Origin: Anaerovibrio lipolyticus DSM 3074
GTDB taxonomy: Bacteria > Bacillota > Negativicutes > Selenomonadales > Selenomonadaceae
Length of the DNA: 33,548 bases
Assembly: GCF_900141865.1 (NCBI RefSeq)
Contig: NZ_FQYW01000027.1
Location: 1-33,548, forward strand
Direction: 5' to 3'
In this document: piece by piece, positions 7,751-15,685 of the stretch
Numbering within the stretch: the first letter of the stretch is position 1
Layout: each line of letters starts with the position of its first letter
Notes under the pieces: generated by a model
The model's database searches: none
What the model was told of the DNA's origin: nothing
Seen by the model: only the letters and a program-made list of their open reading frames with translations
Made by a program: the position numbers and the translations under genes

Positions 7751-8155
7751 ATGGCAAAGCTAATGAAAGACCAAATAAGGGAATTAGATAATAAATCAGC
7801 AGAAGAATGCCTTAGTCTTGCTGGGCAATTAGATGATGACAAAGATAAATTTGAATGTTATCGTCGCTCCGCCGAATTGGGGAATCCCCAGGGGCAGTAT
7901 AAAACAGGATTTTATTATTGGAATGGTTTTGGCGTGGAAGCAGACAGGACTAAAGCTATCGAATGGTATATTAAAGCTGCCCAGCAGGAGTACAGGGAAG
8001 CATTATATGTCCTGTCACATGCAATAAATTATTCTGACTTACAAGATGATACAGTTGAGTCTTTGGCCAAGTCAGATAATTTAAAAGCGCAAATTGTGCT
8101 TGCTGACAGGCAATATAATGATGGTAATTACACGGAATCATTTTTATTGGTTTGA
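7751..8155 (+). pseudogene. Sel1-repeat protein, 5' part interrupted by a frameshift
   Basis: The start follows AAGGGGTG. The 134 residues contain at least two Sel1 repeats (A-E-L-G-N-P-Q-G-Q-Y-K-T-G then G-F-G-V-E-A-D-R-T-K-A-I-E-W-Y). The reading ends after E-S-F-L-L-V. Moving one base at the T-run near 8139-8145 gives Y-W-F-E, one TAG, then A-A-Q-H-K-K-C-N-A-Y-L, which is clearly Sel1-like, up to a TGA at 8214-8216. That stop would overlap the ATG of the next frame. This suggests an indel plus a nonsense mutation in a once longer gene. Confidence 0.65.
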
Positions 8156-8212
8156 ATAGGCTGCACAGCATAAAAAATGTAACGCGTATCTTACTGGTGA
8201 GGTGAAGATAAA

Positions 8213-8728
8213 ATGAAGAAGCATGATAAATGTGCCGGAAATCTTAAGGCTGTTCTTTTGTTGGCCCGTTCCTATGAGTCTGGCAAAGGAGTTGAGCAGG
8301 ATAAGACGAAAGCCATGGACTTGTATCGCCAGGTAGCAGAGAAGGTTACGATTGGACCATCCTTTATGATTGGTGGGGCGATGATAGGGGGCGGACTTTG
8401 GGACGGAATTATAATGGATGTTTTGTCGCAAACGAATGAAAATGACGTATATGATATGATACAACGGGGTTATGCTTACGAACATGGGAAATTCGGTGTG
8501 GAGCAGGATAAAAATGAAGCCTTGAAATGGTATCAAAAGGCTGCAGAGGCTGGAGGCACCTATGCCATGTTTGTTCTTGGAAATGAGTATGCAAGTGGAG
8601 AGAATCAAGACAAGGAAAAAGCTTTAATTTGGTATCGGAAGGCTGCTGAAGAAGGTTTGGCATTTGCAGAAAAGAAGCCTAAACAATGGGAGTCCTATCA
8701 ACTGGCCTATGAAATGACGAAAGATTAG
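8213..8728 (+). CDS. Sel1-repeat protein, 3' part or second gene
   Basis: GGTGAGGTGA lies 6-10 bases before ATG 8213, so independent translation is likely. The 171-residue product carries Sel1 repeats (A-R-S-Y-E-S-G-K-G-V-E-Q-D then A-M-D-L-Y-R, and further copies from residue 80). A Gly/Met/Ile-rich hydrophobic insertion at about 45-62 splits the first pair, which is unusual for the family. It is in the same reading frame as the upstream fragment, separated by 57 bases with stops. It could be the rest of one long scaffold protein or a coupled second gene. A strong terminator follows. Confidence 0.65.
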   Translation: MKKHDKCAGNLKAVLLLARSYESGKGVEQDKTKAMDLYRQVAEKVTIGPSFMIGGAMIGGGLWDGIIMDVLSQTNENDVYDMIQRGYAYEHGKFGVEQDKNEALKWYQKAAEAGGTYAMFVLGNEYASGENQDKEKALIWYRKAAEEGLAFAEKKPKQWESYQLAYEMTKD

Positions 8729-8747
8729 TTTTGACTAATACAAAAAT

Positions 8748-8796
8748 CCCGCCTGATGGTGGCATTACGCTACCTGTCAGACGGGATAAGTTTTTT
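8748..8796 (+). terminator. Intrinsic terminator, hairpin copy 2 of 2
   Basis: A long hairpin joins CCCGCCTGA (8748-8756) to TCAGACGGG (8777-8785) with one mismatch and an inner GGTGGC/GCTACC stem, followed by six T at 8791-8796. It closes the Sel1 unit and shares its outer stem with the 7617-7651 hairpin. Confidence 0.7.
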
Positions 8797-8807
8797 GCAG
8801 TAAAGTA

Positions 8808-9038
8808 TTAAATTTCCTTGGCCAGCTCCTGAATCTGTTCTATGGGGAGGCCGGTGTATACTCAATCATTTTCATGAGTTTTCCGAAAAAGTGCGAAAAT
8901 TTCTTTGGCGGGTTTAGTATTGCCATTATTGGTATCATCTACTCCCTTTTAGAAAAAGGATTTGAGTTCTTCTGGCGACATAAGATCGGTATTTACGGAG
9001 TTGGGGCCTTTAAGCAGAGCAATTTCTGATCTGTTCAT
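8808..9038 (-). pseudogene. Short decayed frame with an Rpn-like C-terminal end
   Basis: On the minus strand, ATG 9036-9038 follows GAGGTGCTTC, an excellent ribosome site. One 77-codon frame runs to TAA at 8808-8810 but is broken by TAA at codon 30 and TGA at codon 59. The last residues, Y-T-G-L-P-I-E-Q-I-Q-E-L, resemble the C-terminus of Rpn-type PD-(D/E)XK nuclease/transposase proteins and of the fragment at 9947-10147. The N-terminal part is unrecognised. Two in-frame stops indicate decay. Confidence 0.4.
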
Positions 9039-9273
9039 TTGAAGCACCTCACAGTAATAATATGTGCATTCAAATTGTAATGTATCTGTGATTAACAATC
9101 AATTAATAGTTATATTAAGTAAATATATTGGAGAAAACTATAATATTATAAGGCAAAACATAAAAAATTATTTAAAAATTTAGAGAAAATCTAAAAATAG
9201 TAGAAAAATTACAATAAATATGATAATATAAAGAAAAGATAATAATTTGATACTTGATAGATATATTATTGTA

Positions 9274-9299
9274 TTATGATAACTAATATGTTATCATAA
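9274..9299. promoter_or_regulatory. Perfect 10-base inverted repeat, candidate operator
   Basis: TTATGATAAC at 9274-9283 and GTTATCATAA at 9290-9299 are exact reverse complements with a six-base AT spacer, 18 bases before the toxin pseudogene start. The position fits an operator bound by the HTH antitoxin encoded just downstream, as in autoregulated toxin-antitoxin operons. The surroundings (9039-9317) are very AT-rich and hold no other gene. Confidence 0.5.
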
Positions 9300-9317
9300 C
9301 TATGAAAGGCCAATTAA

Positions 9318-9548
9318 ATGCATAAGATAGTTTTTTATGTAGATAAAAAGGAAAATCTCAATTATTAGATTACTTGAAATGAGTTGGAACAAATCAATAG
9401 TAAGGACAGATTATTTGCTGGTTGGGTAGATGGTGCTTTTGTGTTACTGCATAGTTTCATAAAGAAAACCAAGAAAACACCAAAGCAAGAAATAGAGCAG
9501 GCTAAAAGAGAACTATTGGACTTCAAGGAACGGGAGGGAAATGCATGA
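9318..9548 (+). pseudogene. Gp49/HigB-like toxin, inactivated
   Basis: The frame starting M-H-K-I-V-F-Y has stops at TAG 9366 and TGA 9372, then continues to the TGA at 9546-9548. Its second half ([17 protein letters not shown], then E-I-E-Q-A-K-R-E-L) matches the conserved C-terminal signature of phage Gp49/HigB-like RelE-fold toxins. It also seems to lack internal sequence compared with the usual length of about 110 residues. Its stop overlaps the antitoxin ATG, the normal toxin-first layout. Toxin activity is presumably lost. Confidence 0.7.
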
Positions 9549-9850
9549 ATTATACAAAGGGTGGTTTCCCTATATGGGATGAAGAATTTGATAAGGAGCA
9601 TTTTACTCCGGAGGAGATAGCAGAGAGTGATTTAAGAGCTGAACTCATCACAGCCATGATTAAAGCCAGGCAAGAAAAAGGACTTAGTCAAAGAGATTTG
9701 GAAGCTATAAGCGGGGTCAAGCAGCCACAGATAGCACGCATTGAGCGTGGGGATACGAATCCGCAATTAGATACGATGCTTAAGGTGCTTGCGGCTATGG
9801 GAAAGACCCTTGCTATTGTGCCATTGCCTTCAAAAATTATAATTGAATAA
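9545..9850 (+). CDS. XRE-family HTH antitoxin (HigA-like)
   Basis: This 101-residue protein starts inside an ATGA overlap with the toxin remnant, with GGGAGGGAAATG before it. Residues 35-90 form a Cro/CI helix-turn-helix: L-I[14 protein letters not shown], then [12 protein letters not shown], then [10 protein letters not shown]. The N-terminal 35 residues are typical of the toxin-binding part of HigA-like antitoxins. It should repress its own operon, probably through the inverted repeat at 9274-9299. It is intact although its toxin partner is broken, making it an orphan antitoxin. Confidence 0.85.
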   Translation: MNYTKGGFPIWDEEFDKEHFTPEEIAESDLRAELITAMIKARQEKGLSQRDLEAISGVKQPQIARIERGDTNPQLDTMLKVLAAMGKTLAIVPLPSKIIIE

Positions 9851-9872
9851 GTAATATCGATGTACAAATACA

Positions 9873-9915
9873 AAAATGCCAGGGAGCATAGCAACAGCTA
9901 ACTTCCTGGCATTTT
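9873..9915. terminator. Bidirectional intrinsic terminator
   Basis: AAAATGCCAGG at 9873-9883 pairs perfectly with CCTGGCATTTT at 9905-9915. The A-run on one side and T-run on the other let it work on both strands, between the convergent antitoxin gene and the minus-strand Rpn fragment. Confidence 0.7.
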
Positions 9916-9946
9916 AGATCGCGTCACATTATTAATAGTTGTCAGT

Positions 9947-10147
9947 TTACCGAACCTGTCCTACCAATACCTGGATTTCTTCTTCAGTGAGGCTGGTGTA
10001 CTTGATAATTTTTTCAATAGGCTCCTCAGCCTTCAGCATACGCATGGCAGTACGACGATTTGCGGCATTTTCACCCTTGATAATGCCCTTGGAGAGGCCA
10101 TCATTGTAGGATTCCATAAGTTTAAGTTCAAGACTCATATACATCAC
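9947..10147 (-). CDS. Stand-alone C-terminal fragment of an Rpn-type nuclease
   Basis: On the minus strand the 66-residue product corresponds to the C-terminal tail of Rpn-family PD-(D/E)XK nuclease/transposase proteins: S-Y-N-D-G-L-S-K-G-I-I-K-G, then I-I-K-Y-T-S-L-T-E-E-E-I-Q-V-L. The catalytic PD-(D/E)XK part is missing. It has its own ribosome site (GGAAAGCGTG) and an extended -10 box upstream, so it may be expressed. Some rpn genes make a small C-terminal protein from an internal start that inhibits the nuclease, and this could be a stand-alone version. Otherwise it is a deletion remnant. ATG 10145 and 10139 are both possible starts. Confidence 0.6.
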   Translation of the reverse strand: MMYMSLELKLMESYNDGLSKGIIKGENAANRRTAMRMLKAEEPIEKIIKYTSLTEEEIQVLVGQVR

Positions 10148-10173
10148 GCTTTCCGTAAGTTATCTTTTGTAAA

Positions 10174-10182
10174 ATTATACCA
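10174..10182 (-). promoter_or_regulatory. Extended -10 promoter for the Rpn fragment
   Basis: Read on the minus strand, TGGTATAAT occurs about 30 bases before the start codon. It has a full consensus -10 and the extended TG element; no clear -35 box is seen, as is common for extended -10 promoters. Confidence 0.45.
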
Positions 10183-10219
10183 TTTTTGGATATACATAAA
10201 AAGCTAAATTTTTATATAT

Positions 10220-10244
10220 GTGAATATCATTTTAATGATATCAC
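10220..10244. promoter_or_regulatory. 25-base near-palindrome between divergent promoters
   Basis: ATATCATT-TT-AATGATAT is flanked by GTG(A) and CAC, giving an almost perfect palindrome with one bulged A. It lies between the minus-strand promoter of the Rpn fragment and the fhs promoter, 75 bases before the fhs -35. It may be an operator or a small hairpin. Confidence 0.4.
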
Positions 10245-10318
10245 TGATGGTATAAAAAGTCAACTAAATGGGAGAAGAAGCTATCTATGATATTGTTTTC
10301 TATATGGAATTCTCTTTG

Positions 10319-10347
10319 TTGGCATGGTGTTTTATTTATAGTATAAT
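10319..10347 (+). promoter_or_regulatory. Sigma-70/A promoter of fhs
   Basis: TTGGCA at 10319-10324, a 17-base spacer and TATAAT at 10342-10347. The transcript would start near 10354, leaving a leader of about 60 bases, too short for a typical riboswitch. Confidence 0.7.
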
Positions 10348-10414
10348 ATTCTAGTGTAATTTTACACAAAGTTAATATGAGCGATAGTTGGATTGGATTT
10401 TAGGAGGATGCTAA

Positions 10415-12082
10415 ATGAAAACTGATGTTGAGATTGCCCAGGAAGCTAAAATGCAGCCTATAGCCCAGGTGGCCAAGTCCCTGAACATTGCTGAAGATGA
10501 TTTGGAGATGTATGGCAAATATAAGGCTAAGATTTCTCTGGATGCCTGGAACAAGGTAAAGACCAATGAGGATGGCAAGCTGATTTTGGTTACCGCAATT
10601 AATCCTACTCCTGCCGGAGAAGGAAAGACTACCACCAGTGTTGGTTTGGCAGATGCCTTTCATAAGATGGGGAAGAACATTGCTGTTGCTCTTCGTGAGC
10701 CTTCCCTTGGTCCATGCTTTGGTTTAAAGGGTGGTGCTGCAGGCGGGGGTTATGCCCAGGTGGTGCCTATGGAGGATATTAACCTTCATTTCACCGGCGA
10801 TTTCCACGCTATTACCACAGCCCACAATTTGCTGGCGGCGGTTATTGACAATCATATCCAGCAGGGGAATGCCTTGGATATTGATGTTCGCCGTGTCGCT
10901 TGGAAGCGTGTACTGGACCTGAATGACCGTGCTCTCCGTCATGTGGTAATCGGCATGGGAGGCAAGGCCCATGGCGTTCCTCGTGAGACTGGCTTTGATA
11001 TTACTGTGGCCTCTGAAATGATGGCTATTTTGTGTCTGGCCACTGACTTGGAGGACATGAAGAAGCGCCTTGGTCAAATCGTGGTGGCATATACACGTGA
11101 TGGCCGTGCTGTTCGGGCTGATGAGCTGAATGTAACTGGTGCATTGACATTGCTCTTTAAGGATGCCATTAAGCCTAATTTGGTACAGACTCTTGAGGGG
11201 ACACCAGCTCTTATTCACGGCGGTCCTTTCGCCAATATTGCCCATGGCTGTAACTCCGTCATGGCAACTAAATTCGCTCTTAAATACGCAGATATCGTGG
11301 TTACTGAGGCAGGCTTCGGTGCTGACCTTGGTGCTGAGAAATTCCTGGATATAAAATGCCGCTTTGCTGGTCTGAAGCCTTCTGCAGTGGTTATTGTAGC
11401 TACTGTCCGTGCTTTAAAGATGCATGGCGGTCTGCCTAAGACAGAGCTGGGCAAGGTTGATATGTCCGCTTTGGAAAAGGGTCTTGAAAACCTTATTAAG
11501 CATATTGAAACCGTTAAGGCCTTTGGCCTTCCTGCTGTGGTGGCTATTAATGCTTTCCCTACGGATACCAAGGAGGAGCTGGACTTCGTTGAGAAGAAAT
11601 GCAATGAGCTTGGTGCTGAGGTAGCCCTTTCCGAGGTTTGGGCCAAGGGTGGCGAAGGCGGTATTGCCCTCGCTGAAAAGGTGTTGGCAGCTACTGAAAA
11701 GCCTAATAATTTCAACTTCACCTATGAGGTGGAGCAGTCCATTCCAGAGAAAATTGAGGCCATCGTTAAGCGCGTTTACGGCGGCGATGGTGTTGTATTC
11801 ACTGGCCCTGCCATGAAGCAGCTAAAGGAAATTGAGGAGCTTGGGCTGGATAAGATGCCTGTATGTATGGCCAAGACCCAGTATTCTCTGTCTGATGACC
11901 CAACCAAGCTGGGCCGTCCTAAGAATTTTAAGATTACCGTCAAGGAGCTTCGTATTTCTGCGGGAGCAGGCTTTATCGTGGCACTTACAGGAGATATTCT
12001 CACCATGCCGGGACTTCCTAAAAAGCCGGCGGCTGAGAATATGGATATAGATGTAAATGGTAAAATTACTGGTTTGTTCTAA
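10415..12082 (+). CDS. fhs: Formate--tetrahydrofolate ligase
   Basis: This cytoplasmic enzyme joins formate to tetrahydrofolate using ATP, making 10-formyl-THF for purines and fMet or for the methyl branch of C1 metabolism. The 555-residue length is normal. The P-loop [11 protein letters not shown] lies near 65-75. The family signature [20 protein letters not shown] is near 95-115. The start follows TTTAGGAGGATGCTAA. It is the first gene of an fhs-metF-nfnA-nfnB run with its own promoter. Codon use is distinctly more G+C-rich than in the island to its left, marking core chromosome. Confidence 0.97.
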   Translation: MKTDVEIAQEAKMQPIAQVAKSLNIAEDDLEMYGKYKAKISLDAWNKVKTNEDGKLILVTAINPTPAGEGKTTTSVGLADAFHKMGKNIAVALREPSLGPCFGLKGGAAGGGYAQVVPMEDINLHFTGDFHAITTAHNLLAAVIDNHIQQGNALDIDVRRVAWKRVLDLNDRALRHVVIGMGGKAHGVPRETGFDITVASEMMAILCLATDLEDMKKRLGQIVVAYTRDGRAVRADELNVTGALTLLFKDAIKPNLVQTLEGTPALIHGGPFANIAHGCNSVMATKFALKYADIVVTEAGFGADLGAEKFLDIKCRFAGLKPSAVVIVATVRALKMHGGLPKTELGKVDMSALEKGLENLIKHIETVKAFGLPAVVAINAFPTDTKEELDFVEKKCNELGAEVALSEVWAKGGEGGIALAEKVLAATEKPNNFNFTYEVEQSIPEKIEAIVKRVYGGDGVVFTGPAMKQLKEIEELGLDKMPVCMAKTQYSLSDDPTKLGRPKNFKITVKELRISAGAGFIVALTGDILTMPGLPKKPAAENMDIDVNGKITGLF

Positions 12083-12109
12083 AGTTTTAAGCGAAAAGAA
12101 GTGAAAAAA

Positions 12110-12853
12110 ATGGGGAGAATTTCCGTTGAACTCATTCCCCGCAGCGAAGACGGACTGCGGGAGGATTTGCAGATAGTTAAGAAGAATGCTCCAGGGGTGG
12201 AGCTGATCAATATTCCTGACCTGCTGAGATTTGATATGAGAAGCTGGCAGGGGGCGGCTATTGCTCAGGAGTATTTTCCTGCTGTAATGCCGCATATAAG
12301 AGCCATTGATGTGGACTTGTCACAGCCGCTTTCCATGCGTCCGGAGCTTCGTCAGAGTGGTATTACTGAGGTGTTGGTCATTGAAGGTGATCCGCCTCAG
12401 GACATGAGCCATAAATTTTATCCTACTGTTACCACCGATGTTATTTCCAAGTTCCATCAGGAGATGCCGGAGGTGAAGGTTTATGCTGGTATTGACCAGT
12501 ATCGTGGAAGCATGCGTCAGGAGCTTTATCGCATTCAGCGCAAGCTGCAGGCGGGAGCTGTTGGCTTCTTTACCCAGCCTTTCTTTGATATCCGTTTTAT
12601 GGAAATGTATGCGGATATGCTGGATGGACAGAATGTGTACTGGGGGGTGTCCCCTGTTATGTCCGAGCGGTCCCAGAGCTATTGGGAGCTTAAGAATAAT
12701 GTAATTTTCCCTAAAGGATTCCAGCCTACTTTGGAATGGAGCATTGAGTTTTCCAAGAAAGCATTGAAGTTTGCTGAGGAAAGGGATGCAAATCTTTATC
12801 TCATGCCTATTAAGAGTAATCTGGAAGCTTATCTCCAGGGTGTTTTAGGTTAA
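12110..12853 (+). CDS. metF: 5,10-methylenetetrahydrofolate reductase, short form
   Basis: MetF reduces methylene-THF to methyl-THF with a flavin and an electron donor. The 247-residue product has the TIM-barrel pattern R-I-S-V-E-L-I-P at the start, V-L-V-I-E-G-D-P-P near 95, and G-A-V-G-F-F-T-Q-P-F-F-D near 155. It is shorter than E. coli MetF (about 296), mainly at the N-terminus and in loops. ATG 12110 follows AGAAGTGA; GTG 12101 is an alternative adding three residues. It sits 27 bases after fhs and directly before the nfnA-like gene, suggesting that flavoprotein supplies or shares its electrons. Confidence 0.9.
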   Translation: MGRISVELIPRSEDGLREDLQIVKKNAPGVELINIPDLLRFDMRSWQGAAIAQEYFPAVMPHIRAIDVDLSQPLSMRPELRQSGITEVLVIEGDPPQDMSHKFYPTVTTDVISKFHQEMPEVKVYAGIDQYRGSMRQELYRIQRKLQAGAVGFFTQPFFDIRFMEMYADMLDGQNVYWGVSPVMSERSQSYWELKNNVIFPKGFQPTLEWSIEFSKKALKFAEERDANLYLMPIKSNLEAYLQGVLG

Positions 12854-12874
12854 GTGTATTAAGGAGAGTAGACA

Positions 12875-13714
12875 ATGTTTAAGATTATGTACAAAAAGGA
12901 GCTGTCTCCTGGTATTTTCCACATGGATATTGAGGCTCCAAGAGTGGCTAAAAAGGCAAAGGCCGGCCAGTTTATCGTATTGCGTGTAGATGAGAAGGGG
13001 GAGCGTATTCCTCTTACCATTGCTGATTTTGATGTGGAAAAGGGTACTATTACCTTGATTTTCCAGGTTCTTGGTGCTTCCACCATGCAGCTTAGTGCCC
13101 TCAATGAGGGGGATTCCATTGTGGACTTCGCTGGTCCTTTGGGACAGCCTTCTGAAATTAATGGTAATATGGGAACCGTTGTGTGCATTGGTGGCGGTAT
13201 TGGCGTTGCTCCTGTTTACCCTATTGCCCGTGCTATGCATGAGGCTGGCAACAAGGTTATTTCCATTATGGGTGCCAAGACCAAGGATATTTTGATTTTT
13301 GAGGATAAGATGAGAGCTATTTCCGATGAGGTTATTATTGCTACTGATGATGGCTCTTATGGTGTGAAGGGCTTTGTTACTACTGCACTTCAGCAGCTGG
13401 TGGACCGTGGGGAGAAGATTGACCAGGTTACTGCCATTGGCCCTGGCATTATGATGAAGAGCGTCTGCGATGCTACCCGTCCGCTGGGAATTAAGACTAT
13501 CGTTTCCTTGAACCCTGTAATGGTTGATGGTACCGGTATGTGCGGTGGCTGTCGTGTGCAGGTGGGCGACGAGATGAAGTTCGCTTGTGTTGATGGCCCT
13601 GAGTTTGATGGTCATCTGGTAGATTTCAATAATCTCATGTCCCGTGGCCGTATGTTCCGTGAACAGGAAGCAAAGGCCAAGGAGCATGTTTGCAATATCG
13701 GTCTTGGGAGGTAA
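12875..13714 (+). CDS. nfnA: NfnA-like FAD/NAD-binding, 2Fe-2S subunit
   Basis: This 279-residue protein belongs to the dihydroorotate-dehydrogenase electron-transfer/ferredoxin-NADP reductase family, annotated as NfnA or SudB. It has an N-terminal FAD-binding barrel (E-R-I-P-L-T-I near 45-51) and a nucleotide-binding G-G-G-I-G-V-A-P near 105-112. A 2Fe-2S cluster is bound by the cysteines of M-C-G-G-C-R-V and F-A-C-V-D-G-P-E-F near 220-245. With the next gene it forms the two-subunit enzyme that couples NADH, ferredoxin and NADPH by electron bifurcation. AAGGAGAG precedes the ATG. The stop is followed seven bases later by the next start. Confidence 0.88.
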   Translation: MFKIMYKKELSPGIFHMDIEAPRVAKKAKAGQFIVLRVDEKGERIPLTIADFDVEKGTITLIFQVLGASTMQLSALNEGDSIVDFAGPLGQPSEINGNMGTVVCIGGGIGVAPVYPIARAMHEAGNKVISIMGAKTKDILIFEDKMRAISDEVIIATDDGSYGVKGFVTTALQQLVDRGEKIDQVTAIGPGIMMKSVCDATRPLGIKTIVSLNPVMVDGTGMCGGCRVQVGDEMKFACVDGPEFDGHLVDFNNLMSRGRMFREQEAKAKEHVCNIGLGR

Positions 13715-13720
13715 TTGGTC

Positions 13721-15121
13721 ATGGCTCTTGTATTGGAAAAGCATAAAATGCCTGAGCAGGACCCACAGGTTCGTGCTCATAATTTTCAGGAGGTAGCTTT
13801 GGGCTATGATGAGGAAACTGCCGTGGCTGAGGCCAACCGTTGTCTCGGCTGCAAGAATCCCCAGTGCCGTCCTGGCTGTCCTGTAGGTATTGATATTCCT
13901 GCATTTATCGGCAAAATCAAGGAAAGAGATTTTGACAGTGCTATCAGCATTATCAAGGAGTCAAGCTCCCTGCCAGCAGTTTGTGGCCGTGTATGCCCAC
14001 AGGAAAATCAGTGCGAGAAGAACTGTGTCCTTACTCATAAGGGGGAATCCGTGGCTATTGGCCGCCTGGAACGTTTTGTGGCTGATTACCAGCTGGACAA
14101 GAACGAAGAAGTTAAGCCTATTGAGTTTGCTCCTGATGCTCAGAAGGTTGCCATCATCGGTGCTGGTCCTTCCGGCCTGACTTGTGCTGGTGATTTGGCT
14201 CGCAAGGGCTACAAGGTTACTATTTTTGAAGCACTTCATGTGGCTGGTGGTGTACTGTCCTATGGAATTCCGGAGTTCCGTCTCCCTAAGGATAAAATTG
14301 TTAAGCGTGAGATTGATAATCTTCAGAAGATGGGCGTTACCATTGAGGTTAATTCCATTGCCGGGCGTCTCTTTACTGTAGATGAACTGATGGATGAGAT
14401 GGGCTTTGATGCTGTATTCGTTGGTACTGGTGCTGGCCTTCCTCATTTTATGAATATTCCGGGTGAAAGCCTCAATGGAGTATATTCCTCCAATGAGTTC
14501 CTTACCCGTTGCAATCTCATGAAGGCTTATGATTTCCCAAATCATGCAACTCCAATTGCCATGGGTAAGAAGGTGGCTGTAGTAGGTGGCGGTAATGTCG
14601 CCATGGATGCTGCCCGTACATCTCTGCGTTTGGGTGCTGATAAGGTTTATATTGTATATCGCCGCAGTGAGGCTGAACTTCCAGCTCGTGCTGAGGAGGT
14701 TCATCACGCTAAGGAGGAGGGTATTGACTTTAAGCTCCTCAATAATCCTGTGGAAATTATTGGTGATGAAAATGGTTGGGTGAAGTCCCTGGAGTGCATC
14801 CGCATGGAGCTGGGTGAGCCTGATGCTTCTGGCCGTCGTCGTCCGGTGGCCATTGAAGGCTCTGAGTTTGAACTGGATGTGGACACCGTAATCATGGCTA
14901 TCGGTAATGGCCCTAACCCAATTGTGGCCTCTACTACCCCAGGTATGGATACCAACAAGCGTGGCAATATTATTGCTGACGAGGAAACTGGTGCCACTAC
15001 CAAGGAAGGTGTATTTGCCGGTGGTGATATTGTTACAGGTGCAGCAACTGTTATTTTAGCAATGGGTGCCGGCAAGAAGGCTGCTGCAGCCATTGATGAG
15101 TACCTCAAAAGCAAGAAATAA
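13721..15121 (+). CDS. nfnB: NfnB-like large subunit / GltD-type flavoprotein
   Basis: ATG 13721 follows GGGAGGTAATT, which covers the end of nfnA; an in-frame TTG at 13715 is less likely. The 466-residue product has N-terminal Fe-S cysteines (C-L-G-C-K-N-P-x-C-x-x-G-C-P near 44-57, then C-G-R-V-C-P and C-E-K-N-C). An FAD motif G-A-G-P-S-G-L-T-C-A lies near 147-156, and an NADP motif V-V-G-G-G-N-V-A-M-D-A near 288-298. It is annotated either as homotetrameric NADPH glutamate synthase or as NfnB. The adjacent nfnA-like gene and the absence of a glutamate-synthase large subunit favour Nfn. Confidence 0.88.
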   Translation: MALVLEKHKMPEQDPQVRAHNFQEVALGYDEETAVAEANRCLGCKNPQCRPGCPVGIDIPAFIGKIKERDFDSAISIIKESSSLPAVCGRVCPQENQCEKNCVLTHKGESVAIGRLERFVADYQLDKNEEVKPIEFAPDAQKVAIIGAGPSGLTCAGDLARKGYKVTIFEALHVAGGVLSYGIPEFRLPKDKIVKREIDNLQKMGVTIEVNSIAGRLFTVDELMDEMGFDAVFVGTGAGLPHFMNIPGESLNGVYSSNEFLTRCNLMKAYDFPNHATPIAMGKKVAVVGGGNVAMDAARTSLRLGADKVYIVYRRSEAELPARAEEVHHAKEEGIDFKLLNNPVEIIGDENGWVKSLECIRMELGEPDASGRRRPVAIEGSEFELDVDTVIMAIGNGPNPIVASTTPGMDTNKRGNIIADEETGATTKEGVFAGGDIVTGAATVILAMGAGKKAAAAIDEYLKSKK

Positions 15122-15140
15122 AGTAAGTGTGTAGGTTCAG

Positions 15141-15169
15141 TGGGTTGGTGCTGTTATTGCATCAGCCCA
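15141..15169 (+). terminator. Stem-loop after nfnB
   Basis: TGGGTTGGTGC at 15141-15151 pairs with GCATCAGCCCA at 15159-15169 over 11 positions (two G-U pairs) with a seven-base loop. There is no T-run, so termination is probably partial and the downstream genes may share the transcript. Confidence 0.5.
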
Positions 15170-15202
15170 CTTCTGTGTAAGTATAAGGTTTGAAGTTTTA
15201 AA

Positions 15203-15685
15203 ATGATTTTAGTTTCATCGTGTCTATTAGGAAATAAAGTTAAGTATAGTGGGGGCTCTAATGACAATGAGCTTCTGATGCGTTATAGCCACTATTTGAC
15301 GGCTATCTGTCCCGAATCTGCAGGTAATTTGCCTATACCACGGCCACCAGCTGAGCTTCAGAATGGTGATGGACGTGATGTGCTGAAGGGAACAGCAAAG
15401 GTAGTCAATAAAGATGGGAAAGATGTGACAGCACATTTTATCCAGGGGGCCAAAAATATTCTGGATATTGTGAAAAAGCACAGAGTTCAGGTGGCTATTT
15501 TAAAGGCGAACAGCCCCTCTTGTGGCAAGGATGTTATTTATGATGGCAGCTTTAGTGGCAACAAAATTGATGGAGAAGGTGTTACGGCTGCGTTATTAAA
15601 ACAGAATGGAGTAAAGGTCTATTCTGAAAAGGATCTTGATGAAAATACATTACAGCGAATAATTGCAATGTACTGGGAGGCATAA
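15203..15685 (+). CDS. DUF523 family protein
   Basis: This 160-residue protein matches the DUF523 pattern: an N-terminal I-L-V-S-S-C-L-L-G with K-V-K-Y-x-G-G, then C-P-E near 36, P-R-P-P-A-E-L near 46-52, and N-S-P-S-C-G near 103-108. The conserved cysteines (7, 36, 107) suggest a metal or redox site; the biochemical role of the family is not settled. The ribosome site is weak (AAGG about 15 bases upstream). The next gene begins immediately after its stop, so the two are likely coupled. Confidence 0.85.
   Translation: MILVSSCLLGNKVKYSGGSNDNELLMRYSHYLTAICPESAGNLPIPRPPAELQNGDGRDVLKGTAKVVNKDGKDVTAHFIQGAKNILDIVKKHRVQVAILKANSPSCGKDVIYDGSFSGNKIDGEGVTAALLKQNGVKVYSEKDLDENTLQRIIAMYWEA

Noticed and set aside
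12083-12109. Riboswitch or attenuator between fhs and metF
   Set aside because: The gap is only 27 bases and no stable hairpin is seen.
12845-13780. 311-residue minus-strand frame
   Set aside because: It is antisense to the well-recognised nfnA-like gene, and its His/Asn/Thr-rich composition is typical of an antisense shadow.
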